A stretch of 64,000 nt of DNA from Enterobacter sp. RIT418 (GCF_003057745.1 NZ_QBJD02000011.1:85402-149401); one strand, 5' to 3'. Shown: positions 12,055-21,808, counted from the first letter of the stretch. Notes: generated by a model from the letters alone, not told the origin. Numbers and translations: made by a program.

Positions 12055-13050
12055 CTAAATTGATCCACCCGGTGACAAGGTGAAACCTAAATCTAACATT
12101 TTAGGGGTAACTAACTCACCGCGAATACGCGCCAGCAGGCGTTCTGCACCAATCCGCCCCATGCGCTCGCGCGGGGTCAGCACGCTCGCCAGGCGCGGCT
12201 CCATCACCTGGCCAATATCGTGGCCGTGGAAACCGGCAATCGCCATATCGTCTGGGATTTTCAGCCCCAGGCGCTGGCATTCGAACGCGGCGCCCACCGC
12301 AAGGTCATCGTTGGTGCAGAAGATACCGTCCAGTTGCGGATACTCGCGTCGCGCCTGACGCATCAGCTCAATGCCGGAGGTGTAGGAGGAAGATTGCTCC
12401 ACCATCACGCTGTACGGCGTTAATCCCGCGTCGAGCATCGCCTGCTCGTATCCCTTCTGTTTGATGATAGTACGTTCATCCAGACGTGCGCCAAGGTAAG
12501 CCACATGGCGATGGCCGCGGGCGATAATTGCCGCCGTCATCTGCCGCGCGGCTTCGAAGTTATCGAACCCAACGGCAATGTCGAGACACGGCGACTGGCT
12601 GTCCATCAGCTCCACCACCGGAATACCGGCCACTTCAATCATCTTCAGGGTGCGCGGCGTGTGGGTACGTTCAGTTAAAATCAGGCCGTCGATGTTCCAG
12701 GAAAGCATCGATTCCAGACGTTCCTCTTCGAGTTCCGGCTTGTACCCGTAGTGCGCGAGCATGGTCTGATAGCCAAACGCGTCGGTCACGCTTTCAATGC
12801 CGCGAAGCACTTCGGCGAACACCTGGTTGGTTAAGGAAGGCAGCAAAACGCCGACCGCGCGGCTGGTCGCATTGGAGAGAATATCGGGCGCGCGGTTGGG
12901 GATATAGCCCAGTTCATCAAGAGCCGCGGCAATTTTGCCACGCAGCGCCACGGAAACCTGCTCCGGGTTACGTATGAAGCGGCTGACCGTCATTTTGGTC
13001 ACACCAACGCGATCGGCGACATCCTGAAGTACGGGGCGTTTCTTTTTCAT
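12055..13050 (-). CDS. gntR: Gluconate operon repressor GntR (LacI family)
   Basis: GntR represses gntKU and related gluconate genes and releases on gluconate binding. The ATG at 13050 (MKKKRPVLQDVADRVGV) gives 331 residues, the E. coli length. The N-terminal LacI-type helix-turn-helix (LQDVADRVGVTKMTVSRFIR) covers residues 8-27, with a hinge-helix region before residue 60. A periplasmic-binding-protein-like sensor domain follows. Its stop is about 80 bases before the GntR operators. The gene is intact. Confidence 0.97.
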   Translation of the reverse strand: MKKKRPVLQDVADRVGVTKMTVSRFIRNPEQVSVALRGKIAAALDELGYIPNRAPDILSNATSRAVGVLLPSLTNQVFAEVLRGIESVTDAFGYQTMLAHYGYKPELEEERLESMLSWNIDGLILTERTHTPRTLKMIEVAGIPVVELMDSQSPCLDIAVGFDNFEAARQMTAAIIARGHRHVAYLGARLDERTIIKQKGYEQAMLDAGLTPYSVMVEQSSSYTSGIELMRQARREYPQLDGIFCTNDDLAVGAAFECQRLGLKIPDDMAIAGFHGHDIGQVMEPRLASVLTPRERMGRIGAERLLARIRGELVTPKMLDLGFTLSPGGSI

Positions 13051-13101
13051 CGTCCTGAGAAATCTTGAAGAGAGAGATTTGCTCAGTTTATCACGGACAA
13101 A

Positions 13102-13135
13102 GCCCAACCTTCCCCTGTCGGAGGGAAGGTTGGGC
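13102..13135 (-). terminator. Hairpin between yhhW and gntR
   Basis: A perfect 13-bp stem (GCCCAACCTTCCC with its complement, 8-base loop) lies 17 bases past the yhhW stop. The T tract that follows on the minus strand is weak (CTTTG), so termination may be partial. The hairpin also lies just upstream of gntR. Confidence 0.65.
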
Positions 13136-13151
13136 ATTTATTTATGATTTA

Positions 13152-13847
13152 TTACACCGGCGGCAGATCGAACAGCAGAATTTCGCTTTCGCCATCGGCG
13201 TGAACGGAGATCGCCTGCTCGTCCCAGATGGCCAGACCATCGGCGGTGGTTGCTTTGGTGCCGTTAATGGTCACGTCGCCTTTAACCACCTGGATCCACA
13301 CGCGGCGGTTGGCGGCAATCTGGTATACGGACTGCTCGTCTTTCGCCAGCGCCCAGCGGTACAGCTCCATATCCTGATACACCTTCAGGGAACCTTCACG
13401 CGCATCCGGGGACAGCACCAGCTGTTTGCCCTGTTTGGCGTCGAAGCGGCGCTGTTCGTAGCGCGGCGTGATGCCGGTCTCTTCTGGAATGATCCAGATT
13501 TGATACAGGTGCAGTTTTTCCGTTTTGCTCGGGTTGTACTCGGAGTGACGCACCCCGGTGCCCGCGCTCATAATCTGGAACTCACCGGCCGGAACCTGCT
13601 CTTCGTTACCCATGCTGTCTTTGTGCGCCACGGCACCTTCGAGCACATAGGTCAGGATTTCCATGTCTTTGTGCGGGTGAGTGCCGAAGCCCTGGCCTGC
13701 ATCAATCACGTCATCGTTAATGACGCGCAGCGCGGAGAAGCCCATAAAGTTCGGGTCATAATAATCAGCAAACGAGAATGAATGCCATGAGTCCAGCCAG
13801 CCATGATTCGCGTGACCACGTTCGTTTGCTTTGCGTAAGTAGATCAT
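13152..13847 (-). CDS. yhhW: Pirin-family quercetin 2,3-dioxygenase YhhW
   Basis: The protein is a bicupin of the pirin family; E. coli YhhW has quercetinase activity in vitro, but its physiological substrate is unknown. The ATG at 13847 (MIYLRKANERGHANHGW) gives 231 residues, as in E. coli; a 20-codon upstream extension is unsupported. The metal-binding cupin motif is visible as GFGTHPHKDMEILTYVLEG near residues 53-71 plus a downstream Glu/His in the SAGTGVRHSEYN segment near 93-104. It lies between gntR and yhhX and appears to be a single gene. Confidence 0.95.
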   Translation of the reverse strand: MIYLRKANERGHANHGWLDSWHSFSFADYYDPNFMGFSALRVINDDVIDAGQGFGTHPHKDMEILTYVLEGAVAHKDSMGNEEQVPAGEFQIMSAGTGVRHSEYNPSKTEKLHLYQIWIIPEETGITPRYEQRRFDAKQGKQLVLSPDAREGSLKVYQDMELYRWALAKDEQSVYQIAANRRVWIQVVKGDVTINGTKATTADGLAIWDEQAISVHADGESEILLFDLPPV

Positions 13848-13921
13848 TGTTTCCACCCTCAGTTCGTTTCGATGGAGTAAGTGTGGACGCAAACGCCCTG
13901 GGATCATAGAGGGTGAAAATT

Positions 13922-13962
13922 GACTCCTCTGTACAAAATATTTGAACGAGTACAGAAGAGTC
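13922..13962 (-). terminator. Bidirectional hairpin downstream of yhhX
   Basis: A 13-bp stem (GACTCCTCTGTAC with GTACAGAAGAGTC, one wobble pair) starts 9 bases after the yhhX stop and is followed by AATTTTC on the minus strand. The plus strand also has TTTT after the stem. Confidence 0.7.
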
Positions 13963-13970
13963 TTTTCGGC

Positions 13971-15008
13971 TTATTTCGCGAGGGTTATCGTGGCAGGAGA
14001 TGCCTGCTCGAAGGCGCGTTCAAGCAGCTCAAGGTTGGTGAGAACGTCAGATTCCTTGACGTAATTCGGCGCGCCGCTGGCGAGCGTCTCGTACAGCGCA
14101 TCGTAGACGCGGCCATAGTCGCCGGGTTCAGGCGCCATTTCCTCTTTCACCGTCACGCCTTCATCGTTGACGTACTCCAGCACGCCCACGGAATCGTCCG
14201 CCGCGAAGCCCGGCTCGCCCGGCATGATATTAGCCTTCAGGCTCGTCTCCTGCTGGTCGATGCCGTACTTGATAAACGAGCCTTTGGTGCCGTGAACGAT
14301 GAATTTCGGGTAGTCGATTTTGACCAGGTGGCTGGTTTTGACGATGGCCTTGAGATCGCCGTAAAACAGCTGCGCTTCAAAGGTGTCGTCCGGATTGGCC
14401 TTGTTGCGCAGGCTGCGGATGTCGTACGCGGCGTGGTCCGGGCGGCCAAACAGGGAGATGATTTGGTCCATGGTGTGGACGCCGAGGCCGTAGAACGAGC
14501 CGTCCTGCGGCAGGCCCGGCTTGGTTTCCGCGACCGGACGGTAGTAATCGAAATGGCTTTCAATTTCCACGATCTCACCCAGCTTGCCGCTTTCAATCAC
14601 CTTTTTCGCCGTCAGGAAGCAGCTGTCAAAGCGGCGGTTTTGGTACGGCGTGACGTTCAGCCCTTTGCTTTTTGCCAGCGCAAACAGTTCCTTCGCTTCG
14701 GCGATGGTCGGCGTAAACGGTTTTTCCACCAGCACGTTTTTGCCCGCTTCAAGCGCGCGCTTCGCGTAGTCAAAATGGCTGTCAGCGTGGGTGCAGACGA
14801 CCACCAGCTTGACCTGCGGATCGTTTAACACCTCATCGAGATCGCTGGTGAAATGAATGTTGGAATACTGAGGCGACTGCTCTTCCGGCTTCGCGCTGCG
14901 GCGGTAAATATGGGCGACGTGCCAGGTATCTTTGCGGTGGAGAACATACGGAAGGTGGTAACGGGTGGTGCTTTTGCCAAATCCAATAAATGCGCAGTGT
15001 AGGGGCAT
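13971..15008 (-). CDS. yhhX: Gfo/Idh/MocA-family oxidoreductase YhhX
   Basis: This is a predicted NAD(P)-dependent dehydrogenase of 345 residues, the E. coli YhhX length. The N-terminal Rossmann segment CAFIGFGKSTTRYHLPYV covers residues 5-22. The EKPFTPTIAEAKEL segment near residue 95 carries the family Glu-Lys-Pro. The substrate is unknown. It lies directly downstream of ryhB on the same strand, as in E. coli, with a REP-like repeat between the small RNA terminator and its start. Confidence 0.95.
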   Translation of the reverse strand: MPLHCAFIGFGKSTTRYHLPYVLHRKDTWHVAHIYRRSAKPEEQSPQYSNIHFTSDLDEVLNDPQVKLVVVCTHADSHFDYAKRALEAGKNVLVEKPFTPTIAEAKELFALAKSKGLNVTPYQNRRFDSCFLTAKKVIESGKLGEIVEIESHFDYYRPVAETKPGLPQDGSFYGLGVHTMDQIISLFGRPDHAAYDIRSLRNKANPDDTFEAQLFYGDLKAIVKTSHLVKIDYPKFIVHGTKGSFIKYGIDQQETSLKANIMPGEPGFAADDSVGVLEYVNDEGVTVKEEMAPEPGDYGRVYDALYETLASGAPNYVKESDVLTNLELLERAFEQASPATITLAK

Positions 15009-15057
15009 GGTGTCAGTCCTTTTTTAAGGTTACTGGGTTTTACCATAGCGCAAGTTT

Positions 15058-15095
15058 TGCCCTCACCCCAGCCCTCTCCCACGGGGAAAGGGAGA
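15058..15095. repeat. REP-like palindromic repeat (single unit)
   Basis: One unit with CCCTCACCCCAGCCCTCTCCC and an imperfect right arm (GGGGAAAGGGAG) lies between the ryhB terminator and the yhhX start. Confidence 0.75.
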
Positions 15096-15103
15096 AAAAG
15101 GAC

Positions 15104-15197
15104 AAAAAAAAGCCAGCGAGACGCTGGCTAAAGTAATACTGGAAGCAATGTGAGCAATGTCGTGCTTTCAGGTTCCCGTAGCGGTCTTCCTGAATGC
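15104..15197 (-). ncRNA. ryhB: RyhB small RNA (iron-sparing response)
   Basis: RyhB pairs with Hfq and mRNAs of non-essential iron proteins when iron is scarce. The minus strand reads TCAGGAAGACC near the 5' end, then the central pairing core GAACCTGAAAGCACGACATTG and CACATTGCTTCCAGTATTACTT, nearly identical to E. coli RyhB. It ends in a hairpin (AGCCAGCG/CGCTGGCT) and T tract. The location between yhhX and yhhY is the same as in E. coli. The length is about 94 bases against 90 in E. coli. The 5' end is estimated from the alignment, not measured. Confidence 0.95.
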
Positions 15198-15199
15198 AA

Positions 15200-15222
15200 A
15201 GCAATAATAATCATTCTCATTC
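15200..15222 (-). promoter_or_regulatory. Fur box over the ryhB promoter
   Basis: The sequence GAATGAGAATGATTATTATTG (split: GAATGAGAAT, GATTATTATTG) is an AT-rich near-palindrome with three GATAAT-like hexamers, the Fur box form. It abuts the inferred ryhB start, so Fur-Fe2+ should repress the small RNA, as known in E. coli. Confidence 0.85.
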
Positions 15223-15318
15223 GCACTTGTCCAATACTTTTTGCAAAAATTAGCAGTTGACGCACATTTTAAAGTCATTGATGTTGGAAGGGACTTTTAA
15301 CTGACCGAGGATGAAGGA

Positions 15319-15807
15319 ATGAGTGAGATAGTGATACGCCACGCTGAACAGAAAGATATCGACGCAATTCGTCAGATTCACGCCCAGCCGGAGGTGTACC
15401 ACAATACCCTACAGGTTCCTCATCCTTCGTTCGAAATGTGGCAGATGCGGCTAGGCGACCAGCAGGGTATCAAACAGCTGGTTGCCTGCATTGACGATAC
15501 CGTGGTTGGACATCTCACTATTGATGTCGCCCAGCGCCCTCGCCGAAGCCACGTAGCCGATTTTGGTATTTGTGTGGGCGCAGAGTGGCACAACCGGGGC
15601 GTCGCCAGCGCCCTGATGCGCACCATGATAGACATGTGTGACAACTGGCTTCGCGTCGAGCGCATCGAACTCACGGTGTTTGTGGATAACGAACCGGCGA
15701 TAGCCGTGTACAAAAAGTACGGGTTCGAAATTGAAGGCACCGGCAAGCGCTACGCCCTGCGCAACGGCGAGTATGTGGATGCGTATTATATGGCGAGAAT
15801 GAAGTAG
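15319..15807 (+). CDS. yhhY: GNAT N-acetyltransferase YhhY (AaaT)
   Basis: The 162 residues match E. coli YhhY, which acetylates free amino acids such as phenylalanine and methionine. The acetyl-CoA-binding segment is visible as VGAEWHNRGVASALMRTM near residues 89-106. A C-terminal YKKYGFEIEGTGKRYALRNGEYVD segment is typical of the family. ATG and weak GAGGATG-type upstream sequence support the start. It is convergent with ggt, and a repeat cluster separates the two. Confidence 0.95.
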   Translation: MSEIVIRHAEQKDIDAIRQIHAQPEVYHNTLQVPHPSFEMWQMRLGDQQGIKQLVACIDDTVVGHLTIDVAQRPRRSHVADFGICVGAEWHNRGVASALMRTMIDMCDNWLRVERIELTVFVDNEPAIAVYKKYGFEIEGTGKRYALRNGEYVDAYYMARMK

Positions 15808-15812
15808 TCTGT

Positions 15813-15910
15813 TTCCCCCTCACCCGGCCCTCTCCCCAAAGGGGCGAGGGGAAAAATCGCACCGTGCAATCCCCTCTCCCCCATGGGGAGAGGGTTAGGG
15901 TGAGGGGTAC
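15813..15910. repeat. REP-like palindromic repeat cluster (two units)
   Basis: Two units of the CCCTCTCCC/GGGAGAGGG type (about 15820-15855 and 15868-15907) fill the space between the convergent yhhY and ggt genes, ending in the AGGGTTAGGGTGAGGGG side sequence. They may also act as transcript ends. Confidence 0.85.
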
Positions 15911-15915
15911 AAAAA

Positions 15916-17661
15916 TCAGTACCCCGCCGTCAAATCATCTACCGATCGCGGGTCCGATGCGCCAAACAGCGCGCCGTCCGGCCCGACCATAATGCTCTGC
16001 GTGCTGCCCATCGCCTCTTTTACCGCGACCTTCTGCCCGCGCTGCTCCAGCAGTTTGATGGTGTCCGGGCTAAAGCCCTTCTCGACGCGCAGCTCGTCCG
16101 GCAGCCACTGGTGGTGGAAGCGCGGCGCGTTGGTTGCTTCAGCGACGTTCATCCCAAAATCGATGCTGTTGACCACCATCTGCAGCACGGTAGTGATAAT
16201 CCGGCTGCCGCCTGGGCTACCGGTCACCAGCCACGTTTTACCGTCTTTCACCACGATGGTCGGCGACATAGACGACAGCGGGCGCTTCTTCGGCCCGACC
16301 GCGTTGGCATCGCCGCCCACCAGCCCGTAAACGTTCGGTACGCCCGGTTTAGCAGAGAAGTCATCCATCTCGTTGTTGAGCAGAATGCCGCTGTTCCCCG
16401 CGACGATGCCGGTGCCGAAGGTGGTGTTAAGCGTATAGGTCACCGCCACCGCGTTGCCGTCTTTATCCACGACGGAGAAATGCGTGGTCTGATTGCTCTC
16501 GTATGGGGCCAGCTTGCCGGGGCGGATCTCGCTCGACGGCTTGGCCTTGTTGATGTCGATTTCGTCGGCAATGGATTTGGCATAGGCTTTGTTGGTCAGC
16601 GCCTGCCACGGCACCTTCACGAAGTCCGGATCGCCGAGATATTCCGAACGGTCTGCGTAGGCGCGCTTTTCCGCTTCGGCCATCACCTGCATCGCGTCGG
16701 CGCTGCCGAAGCCAAACTTGTGCATATCGAAGTTTTCAAGAATGTTGAGGATCTGCACGATGTGGATCCCGCCGGAGGACGGCGGCGGCATGGAGAAGAC
16801 CTCGTAGCCGCGATAGGTGCCGCTAATCGGCTCGCGCTCCACCGCCTTGTATTCCGCCAGGTCCGCTTTGGTGATGAGCCCGCCGTTCTTCTGCATCTCT
16901 TCAGCAATCTGGTCAGCAATCGCTCCCTTATAGAACGCGTCCGGGCCGTTCTCGGCAATCAGCTCCAGGCTTTTCGCCAGGTTCTTCTGCACCAGCTTAT
17001 CGCCCTTCTTCAGCGGCTCGCCCTCTTTCCAGAAGATGGCCTTGCTGTTTTCATGATTCGGAATGACTTCGCTGCCGTAGGTTTTGAGATCGTCCGCCAG
17101 GGCATCGTTCACCACGAAGCCGTCGCGCGCCAGCGCAATCGCGGGCTGCACCACCTTGTTGAGCGGCATCGTGCCGTATTTTTCCAGCGCCAGCGAGAAG
17201 CCCGCAACGGTGCCCGGCGTGCCGCTTGCCAAATGTGAGGTGAGGGATTTTTTGCTGTCCGGGTTGCCCTGGTCGTCGAGGAACATATCGCGCGACGCCT
17301 GATTAGGCGCCATTTCGCGGAAGTCAATGGCGGTGGTTTTGCCGTCTTTGGTGCGCAGCATCATAAAGCCGCCGCCGCCCAGGTTGCCCGCCTGCGGGTG
17401 CGTCACCGCCAGCGCATAGCCGACCGCGACGGCCGCATCCACCGCGTTGCCGCCCTGCCTGAGAATATCGACGCCCACTTGCGTTGCCAGCGCGTCCACC
17501 GAGGCCACCATCCCGTGCGTCGCGCGAACGGGATGGAAAACGTCTTCCTCCACGCCATACGACACCGGCGGAGCGGCGGGCGGGTTTGCCGCCACGCTAA
17601 ACGTGCCGCCTGCCATCAGCGCGGCGAGCGCGACCCAGCGCAAAAACGTTGGTTTCATCAT
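15916..17661 (-). CDS. ggt: Gamma-glutamyltranspeptidase
   Basis: Ggt cleaves and transfers the gamma-glutamyl group of glutathione in the periplasm. The start at 17661 has GGAG 7 bases upstream and gives 581 residues against 580 in E. coli. A signal peptide occupies about the first 25 residues (hydrophobic core, AAN/AA end). The precursor self-cleaves before the threonine in QTTHFSVVDKDGNAV, near residue 391, leaving Thr as the nucleophile of the small subunit. The GSPGGSRIITTV segment near 483 also matches. All key residues are present. Confidence 0.97.
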   Translation of the reverse strand: MMKPTFLRWVALAALMAGGTFSVAANPPAAPPVSYGVEEDVFHPVRATHGMVASVDALATQVGVDILRQGGNAVDAAVAVGYALAVTHPQAGNLGGGGFMMLRTKDGKTTAIDFREMAPNQASRDMFLDDQGNPDSKKSLTSHLASGTPGTVAGFSLALEKYGTMPLNKVVQPAIALARDGFVVNDALADDLKTYGSEVIPNHENSKAIFWKEGEPLKKGDKLVQKNLAKSLELIAENGPDAFYKGAIADQIAEEMQKNGGLITKADLAEYKAVEREPISGTYRGYEVFSMPPPSSGGIHIVQILNILENFDMHKFGFGSADAMQVMAEAEKRAYADRSEYLGDPDFVKVPWQALTNKAYAKSIADEIDINKAKPSSEIRPGKLAPYESNQTTHFSVVDKDGNAVAVTYTLNTTFGTGIVAGNSGILLNNEMDDFSAKPGVPNVYGLVGGDANAVGPKKRPLSSMSPTIVVKDGKTWLVTGSPGGSRIITTVLQMVVNSIDFGMNVAEATNAPRFHHQWLPDELRVEKGFSPDTIKLLEQRGQKVAVKEAMGSTQSIMVGPDGALFGASDPRSVDDLTAGY

Positions 17662-17783
17662 TATTGTTCTCCAGGTGAAGGGGTCCATATTCCCCGCTTA
17701 AGCCTGGTTCACAACTCTTAAAAAATCATCGTCATGGCGAAATCAGAGTAAACTTAAGTGAGGCCTCACAGGAGGAAACAACC

Positions 17784-18164
17784 ATGAAACGCATAGTGAT
17801 TCTGACGGCGCTGCTCCCGTTCGCCGCGCTCGCACAGCCGATTAATACCCTCAACAACCCGAACCAGCCGGGCTACGTCATTCCGAGCCAGCAGCGCATG
17901 CAGACGGAGATGATGAGCCAACAGCAGCAGCAAAAAGGGATGCTGAACCAGCAGCTAAGAACGCAGACCCAGATGCAGCAGCAGAACCTGCAAAACCAGA
18001 TGAATGCCAACACGCAGCGCGTTCAGCAGGGTCAGATGCGCGAGCAGCCGCTGCAGAATAAAAACGGCGGGATGCTCGGCGGAGGAAGCACGCTAAACGG
18101 CGGCCAGCAGCACATGCTTACGCCGCCGTCGAACGGCAGTATGCTCAATAATCCGCAGAACTAA
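17784..18164 (+). CDS. yhhA: Periplasmic DUF2756 protein YhhA
   Basis: This is a small exported protein of 126 residues (about 146 in E. coli) with an N-terminal signal peptide ending near ALAQ. The mature part is dominated by Gln, Asn and Met ([20 protein letters not shown] and similar), so it is probably extended or disordered. Its function is unknown. It is divergent from ggt, with GGAGG at 17771-17775 upstream of the start. Its last 20 bases overlap the 3' end of ugpQ on the other strand. Confidence 0.9.
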   Translation: MKRIVILTALLPFAALAQPINTLNNPNQPGYVIPSQQRMQTEMMSQQQQQKGMLNQQLRTQTQMQQQNLQNQMNANTQRVQQGQMREQPLQNKNGGMLGGGSTLNGGQQHMLTPPSNGSMLNNPQN

Positions 18165-18894
18165 AGTTCGGGCCAATCCGGTCAATCGCATCGGTACAGA
18201 TGCTGTCCACGCCCCAGCGCAGCAGCTCGGCTGCCCGCTGGGGCCTGTTGACGGTATACACCAGGATATGCAGGCCCGCATCCTTCAGCCTCTTCACGCG
18301 CGCCTCGTCCAGCAGGCGGTGGTTGAGGTGTATCGACACGCAGCCTAAGCGGGTCGTCAGTTCGCGCCAGTCTTCGCGCCACTCGTCCAGCAGCAGCCCG
18401 CGCGGCAGTTCCGGCACGGCGGCCTGCGCGGCCTCCAGCGCATCAATCTCGAACGATGACAGCAGCGGCGCGGTCATCCCCTGCCACAGCTCGCGCGCGG
18501 CGAGGGCAATCGCTTTGCCGGTCAGCGGCCCCGTCCCGGTCGTCGGTTTGATTTCAATGTTAGCCATCATGCCATGCTGGCGACAGCGATCGGCGACTTC
18601 CGCCAGCAGCGGCAGCGGCTCGCCTTTGAACTCGCCGCTGAACCAGCTTCCGGCGTCCACCTTCAGCAGATCGCGCCACGGCAGCTCTCCCGCCACGCCC
18701 CAGCCGTTGCTCGTGCGCTCAAGGTTGTCGTCGTGCAGCAAAAATATTTCGCCATCTTTCGATAGCTTAGCGTCAAACTCGATCATCGTATGACCGAAGC
18801 GCGCCCCCGTGTCGATGGCCGCCAGGGTGTTTTCCGGGGCCAGCTTGCCGCCGCCGCGGTGGGCGACGACGTGGGGGTAAGGCCAGTTGCTCAT
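18145..18894 (-). CDS. ugpQ: Glycerophosphodiester phosphodiesterase, cytoplasmic
   Basis: UgpQ hydrolyses glycerophosphodiesters to glycerol-3-phosphate and an alcohol. It has 249 residues (247 in E. coli). The GDPD signature is clear: [16 protein letters not shown] at residues 11-26 (catalytic His), [18 protein letters not shown] near 39-56 with the metal-binding Glu/Asp and second His. It is the last gene of ugpBAECQ. Its ATG overlaps the ugpC stop by 4 bases. The 3' end overlaps yhhA convergently by 20 bases. Confidence 0.96.
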   Translation of the reverse strand: MSNWPYPHVVAHRGGGKLAPENTLAAIDTGARFGHTMIEFDAKLSKDGEIFLLHDDNLERTSNGWGVAGELPWRDLLKVDAGSWFSGEFKGEPLPLLAEVADRCRQHGMMANIEIKPTTGTGPLTGKAIALAARELWQGMTAPLLSSFEIDALEAAQAAVPELPRGLLLDEWREDWRELTTRLGCVSIHLNHRLLDEARVKRLKDAGLHILVYTVNRPQRAAELLRWGVDSICTDAIDRIGPNFSSADY

Positions 18895-19961
18895 ATGCGT
18901 TGTCCTGTTTCACCGTCAAAAAAGTGCAGGTGATTTTCCGGCAGGTGCAGCCACAGCGTGCTGCCTGCTTTCGGGCGCGCCTGATGGGCCAGGCGCACCA
19001 CCATTTTTTGTTCGCCCCAGCGCCCGTGCGCCAGGTTGTCTGCCCCGAGCATCTCCAGCGTGTCCATCACCAGCGGCACGCCGCCGTCCGCCTGAGAGGT
19101 CAGGCCAATGTGCTCCGGGCGAATGCCGAGCGTCATTTTACGCCCTGCGTAGCCACGATAGTACCAGCTGATGGGCAATGCCATCCCGCTTTCCAGCTCA
19201 AAGTGCGTGCCCGCGGTGCTGATGCGCCCGTCCAGCAGGTTCATCGCCGGGCTGCCGATGAAGCTCGCCACGAAGCGGCTGGCCGGCTTTTCGTACACCT
19301 CAACCGGGGTGCCGATCTGCTCGGCGACGCCTTTGTTCATCACCATCACGCGCTGGGCGAGGGTCATGGCCTCCACCTGATCGTGCGTCACGTACAGCGA
19401 CGTCGTTTTCAGGCGACGATGAAGCTGCTGCAATTCGAGGCGCATCTGCACGCGCAGCTTGGCGTCGAGGTTAGAGAGCGGCTCGTCGAACAGAAACACC
19501 GCCGGATCGCGCACGATGGCGCGCCCCATCGCCACGCGCTGGCGCTGGCCGCCGGAGAGTTCGCGCGGGCGGCGCTTGAGCAGATCGTCCAGCTCGAGAA
19601 TGCGGGCCGCCTCCTTCACGCGCTCCTCGATATGGCCTTTGCCCATGCCGCGGATTTTCAGCCCCCAGGCCATGTTCTCTTCCACGCTCATGTGCGGATA
19701 GAGCGCGTAGTTCTGGAACACCATCGCGATACCGCGATCTTTCGGCTCCATCTCGGTGACGCGCTGGCGATCGATCCAGATATCGCCGGAGGTGACGCGC
19801 TCCAGCCCCGCCACCATGCGCAGCAGCGTGGATTTGCCGCAGCCGGACGGGCCGACCATCACGATAAACTCGCCGTCCGCCACGTCGAGCGTCAGCGGCT
19901 GAATCACCTGGGTTTTGCCATCCCAGCTTTTGGTTACTGCCTGAAGTTTTAAACCTGCCAT
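18891..19961 (-). CDS. ugpC: sn-Glycerol-3-phosphate ABC transporter, ATP-binding protein
   Basis: UgpC is the ATPase of the G3P importer on the cytoplasmic face. The ATG at 19961 ([15 protein letters not shown]) gives 356 residues, as in E. coli; an 11-codon upstream extension enters ugpE. Walker [10 protein letters not shown] lies near residue 38, the signature [13 protein letters not shown] near 135, and Walker [13 protein letters not shown] near 155. A C-terminal MalK-type regulatory domain follows from about 240. It starts 1 base after the ugpE stop. Confidence 0.97.
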   Translation of the reverse strand: MAGLKLQAVTKSWDGKTQVIQPLTLDVADGEFIVMVGPSGCGKSTLLRMVAGLERVTSGDIWIDRQRVTEMEPKDRGIAMVFQNYALYPHMSVEENMAWGLKIRGMGKGHIEERVKEAARILELDDLLKRRPRELSGGQRQRVAMGRAIVRDPAVFLFDEPLSNLDAKLRVQMRLELQQLHRRLKTTSLYVTHDQVEAMTLAQRVMVMNKGVAEQIGTPVEVYEKPASRFVASFIGSPAMNLLDGRISTAGTHFELESGMALPISWYYRGYAGRKMTLGIRPEHIGLTSQADGGVPLVMDTLEMLGADNLAHGRWGEQKMVVRLAHQARPKAGSTLWLHLPENHLHFFDGETGQRI

Positions 19962-19962
19962 C

Positions 19963-20808
19963 TTATTTCTCGCTATCGACCAGGCCGCGGACAAACGCGC
20001 GCTGCATGGCTAAAACAATGACTACGGGTGGGATGAGGGTAAGCAGCATCGCCGCCATCACCTGGTTCCAGAGGGTGGTGCCTTCGCCGGTGGCGATCAT
20101 GCCTTTGATGCCCGCCACGGCGGTGCCGAGGTTGACGTCCTGAACAATCAGCAGCGGCCACAGGTACTGGTTCCAGCCGTAGATAAAGGTGATCACAAAC
20201 AGCGCCGCGAGGTTGGTTTTCGACAGCGGCAGCACGATGTCGCGGAAGAAGCGCATCGGCGACGCGCCGTCGATGCGCGCGGCTTCAATCAGCTCGTCCG
20301 GCAGGGTCATAAAGAACTGGCGGAACAGGAAGGTGGCGGTCGCCGAAGCCATCAGCGGCAGGGTTAAGCCCGCGTAGCTGTCCAGCATCTTCAGGTTAGC
20401 GATAACCTCCACCGTCGGGAAAATACGCACTTCCACCGGCAGCATCAGGGTAATGAAGATCATCCAGAAGAACAGGTTGCGCAGCGGAAAGCGGAACCAG
20501 ACGATGGCGAAGGCCGAGAGCATCGACACCGTGATTTTGCCGACGGTGATGCAGAACGCCATGATGAAGCTGTTGAGCATCATCAGCCAGAACGGCGCGC
20601 TGTTGGCACCCACGCCCTGGGTCCAGATGGTTTTCATGTTTTCGAAAAGGTGCCCGCCTGGGATCAGCGCCATCGGCGTATCGAACACCGCTTTGGTGTC
20701 CAGCGTGGCGGCGACAAAGGCCACGTACAGCGGAAACAGAATGACGATAATCCCCAGAATCAGCAGGGTGTGGCTGAAAATCGTCAGCCCGGGACGGTTC
20801 TCAATCAT
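19963..20808 (-). CDS. ugpE: sn-Glycerol-3-phosphate ABC transporter permease UgpE
   Basis: This is one of two membrane subunits of the G3P importer. The 281 residues contain about six membrane helices. The EAA loop, which contacts UgpC, reads [24 protein letters not shown] near residue 185. The start overlaps the ugpA stop by 4 bases, implying coupled synthesis. Length and order match E. coli. Confidence 0.97.
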   Translation of the reverse strand: MIENRPGLTIFSHTLLILGIIVILFPLYVAFVAATLDTKAVFDTPMALIPGGHLFENMKTIWTQGVGANSAPFWLMMLNSFIMAFCITVGKITVSMLSAFAIVWFRFPLRNLFFWMIFITLMLPVEVRIFPTVEVIANLKMLDSYAGLTLPLMASATATFLFRQFFMTLPDELIEAARIDGASPMRFFRDIVLPLSKTNLAALFVITFIYGWNQYLWPLLIVQDVNLGTAVAGIKGMIATGEGTTLWNQVMAAMLLTLIPPVVIVLAMQRAFVRGLVDSEK

Positions 20809-21692
20809 TGGTAACGCACCTTACTTTCAACGTAGCGGAACTGCACCACCGTGAGGATGATGACGAGGAACATCAGCACGACGGACTGCGCGGCGGAGGC
20901 CGAAAGATCCAGGCCAGCAAAACCTTCGCGGTAGATCTTATAGATCAGCGTCGTGGTCGCCTGCACCGGGCCGCCAGCGGTCGCCGCGTCGATCACCGGG
21001 AAGGTGTCGAAGAAGGCGTACACGAGGTTGACCACCAGCAGGAAGAAGCTCACCGGGGCGATCAGCGGCAGCGATAATCTGAAGAAGCGACGAATCGGCC
21101 CAGCGCCGTCAATGGCGGCGGCTTCCACCAGCGAGCGCGGGATGGACTGCAGCGCGGCGAAGAAGAACAGGAAGTTGTAGCTGATCTGCTTCCACACCGA
21201 GGCGAACACCACGAGAAACATCGCCTGACCGCTGTTCTGCGCGTGGTTCCAGTCGTAGCCGAATTCGGCCAGGAAATGGGTGATCAGCCCGCGCCCCGGG
21301 TTAAACAGGAAGATCCACAGCACGGCAGCAACGGCGGGCGCGACGGCATAGGGCAGCAGCATCAGGGTTTGATACAGGCGGCTGCCGCGCACCACGTAAT
21401 CCACCAGCGCGGCGAAAAACAGAGACGCGACAAGACCGCTGACCGTGACCAAGGCGCTGAATTTGATCGTCGTCCAGAAGGAATCCAGGTAGTAGCTGTC
21501 ATGGAACAGCGCGGTGAAGTTGTCCAGGCCAACAAACTGGCTGGACAGCCCGAACGGATCGATGCTTTGCATCGAGTACCACAGCGCTTCGCCCGCGGGC
21601 CAGATGAAGAAAATAACGGTGATGACCAGCTGCGGCGCGACCAGCAGATAGGGTAGCCAGCGGGAGCGGAACACCGGACGGGATGATGACAT
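20805..21692 (-). CDS. ugpA: sn-Glycerol-3-phosphate ABC transporter permease UgpA
   Basis: This is the partner permease of UgpE: 295 residues, about six membrane helices, with the EAA loop [24 protein letters not shown] near residue 195. Length matches E. coli. A REP-like repeat pair separates it from ugpB, a position where such repeats usually lower distal expression by stabilising the upstream mRNA. That is consistent with the need for more binding protein than permease. Confidence 0.97.
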   Translation of the reverse strand: MSSSRPVFRSRWLPYLLVAPQLVITVIFFIWPAGEALWYSMQSIDPFGLSSQFVGLDNFTALFHDSYYLDSFWTTIKFSALVTVSGLVASLFFAALVDYVVRGSRLYQTLMLLPYAVAPAVAAVLWIFLFNPGRGLITHFLAEFGYDWNHAQNSGQAMFLVVFASVWKQISYNFLFFFAALQSIPRSLVEAAAIDGAGPIRRFFRLSLPLIAPVSFFLLVVNLVYAFFDTFPVIDAATAGGPVQATTTLIYKIYREGFAGLDLSASAAQSVVLMFLVIILTVVQFRYVESKVRYQ

Positions 21693-21712
21693 AGGTTAGC
21701 TCTGTAGGTATT

Positions 21713-21800
21713 CACCCCTCACCCTAGCCCTCTCCCCATAGGGGAGAGGGAACGATTACACCCTCTCCCCTATGGGGAGAGGGCCGGGGTGAGGGGGATT
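21713..21800. repeat. REP-like palindromic repeat pair inside the ugp operon
   Basis: Two inverted units (TCACCCTAGCCCTCTCCCC...GGGGAGAGGG and its reverse) lie between the ugpB stop and the ugpA start, about 21717-21749 and 21760-21797. Confidence 0.85.
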
Positions 21801-21808
21801 AGTTTTAA

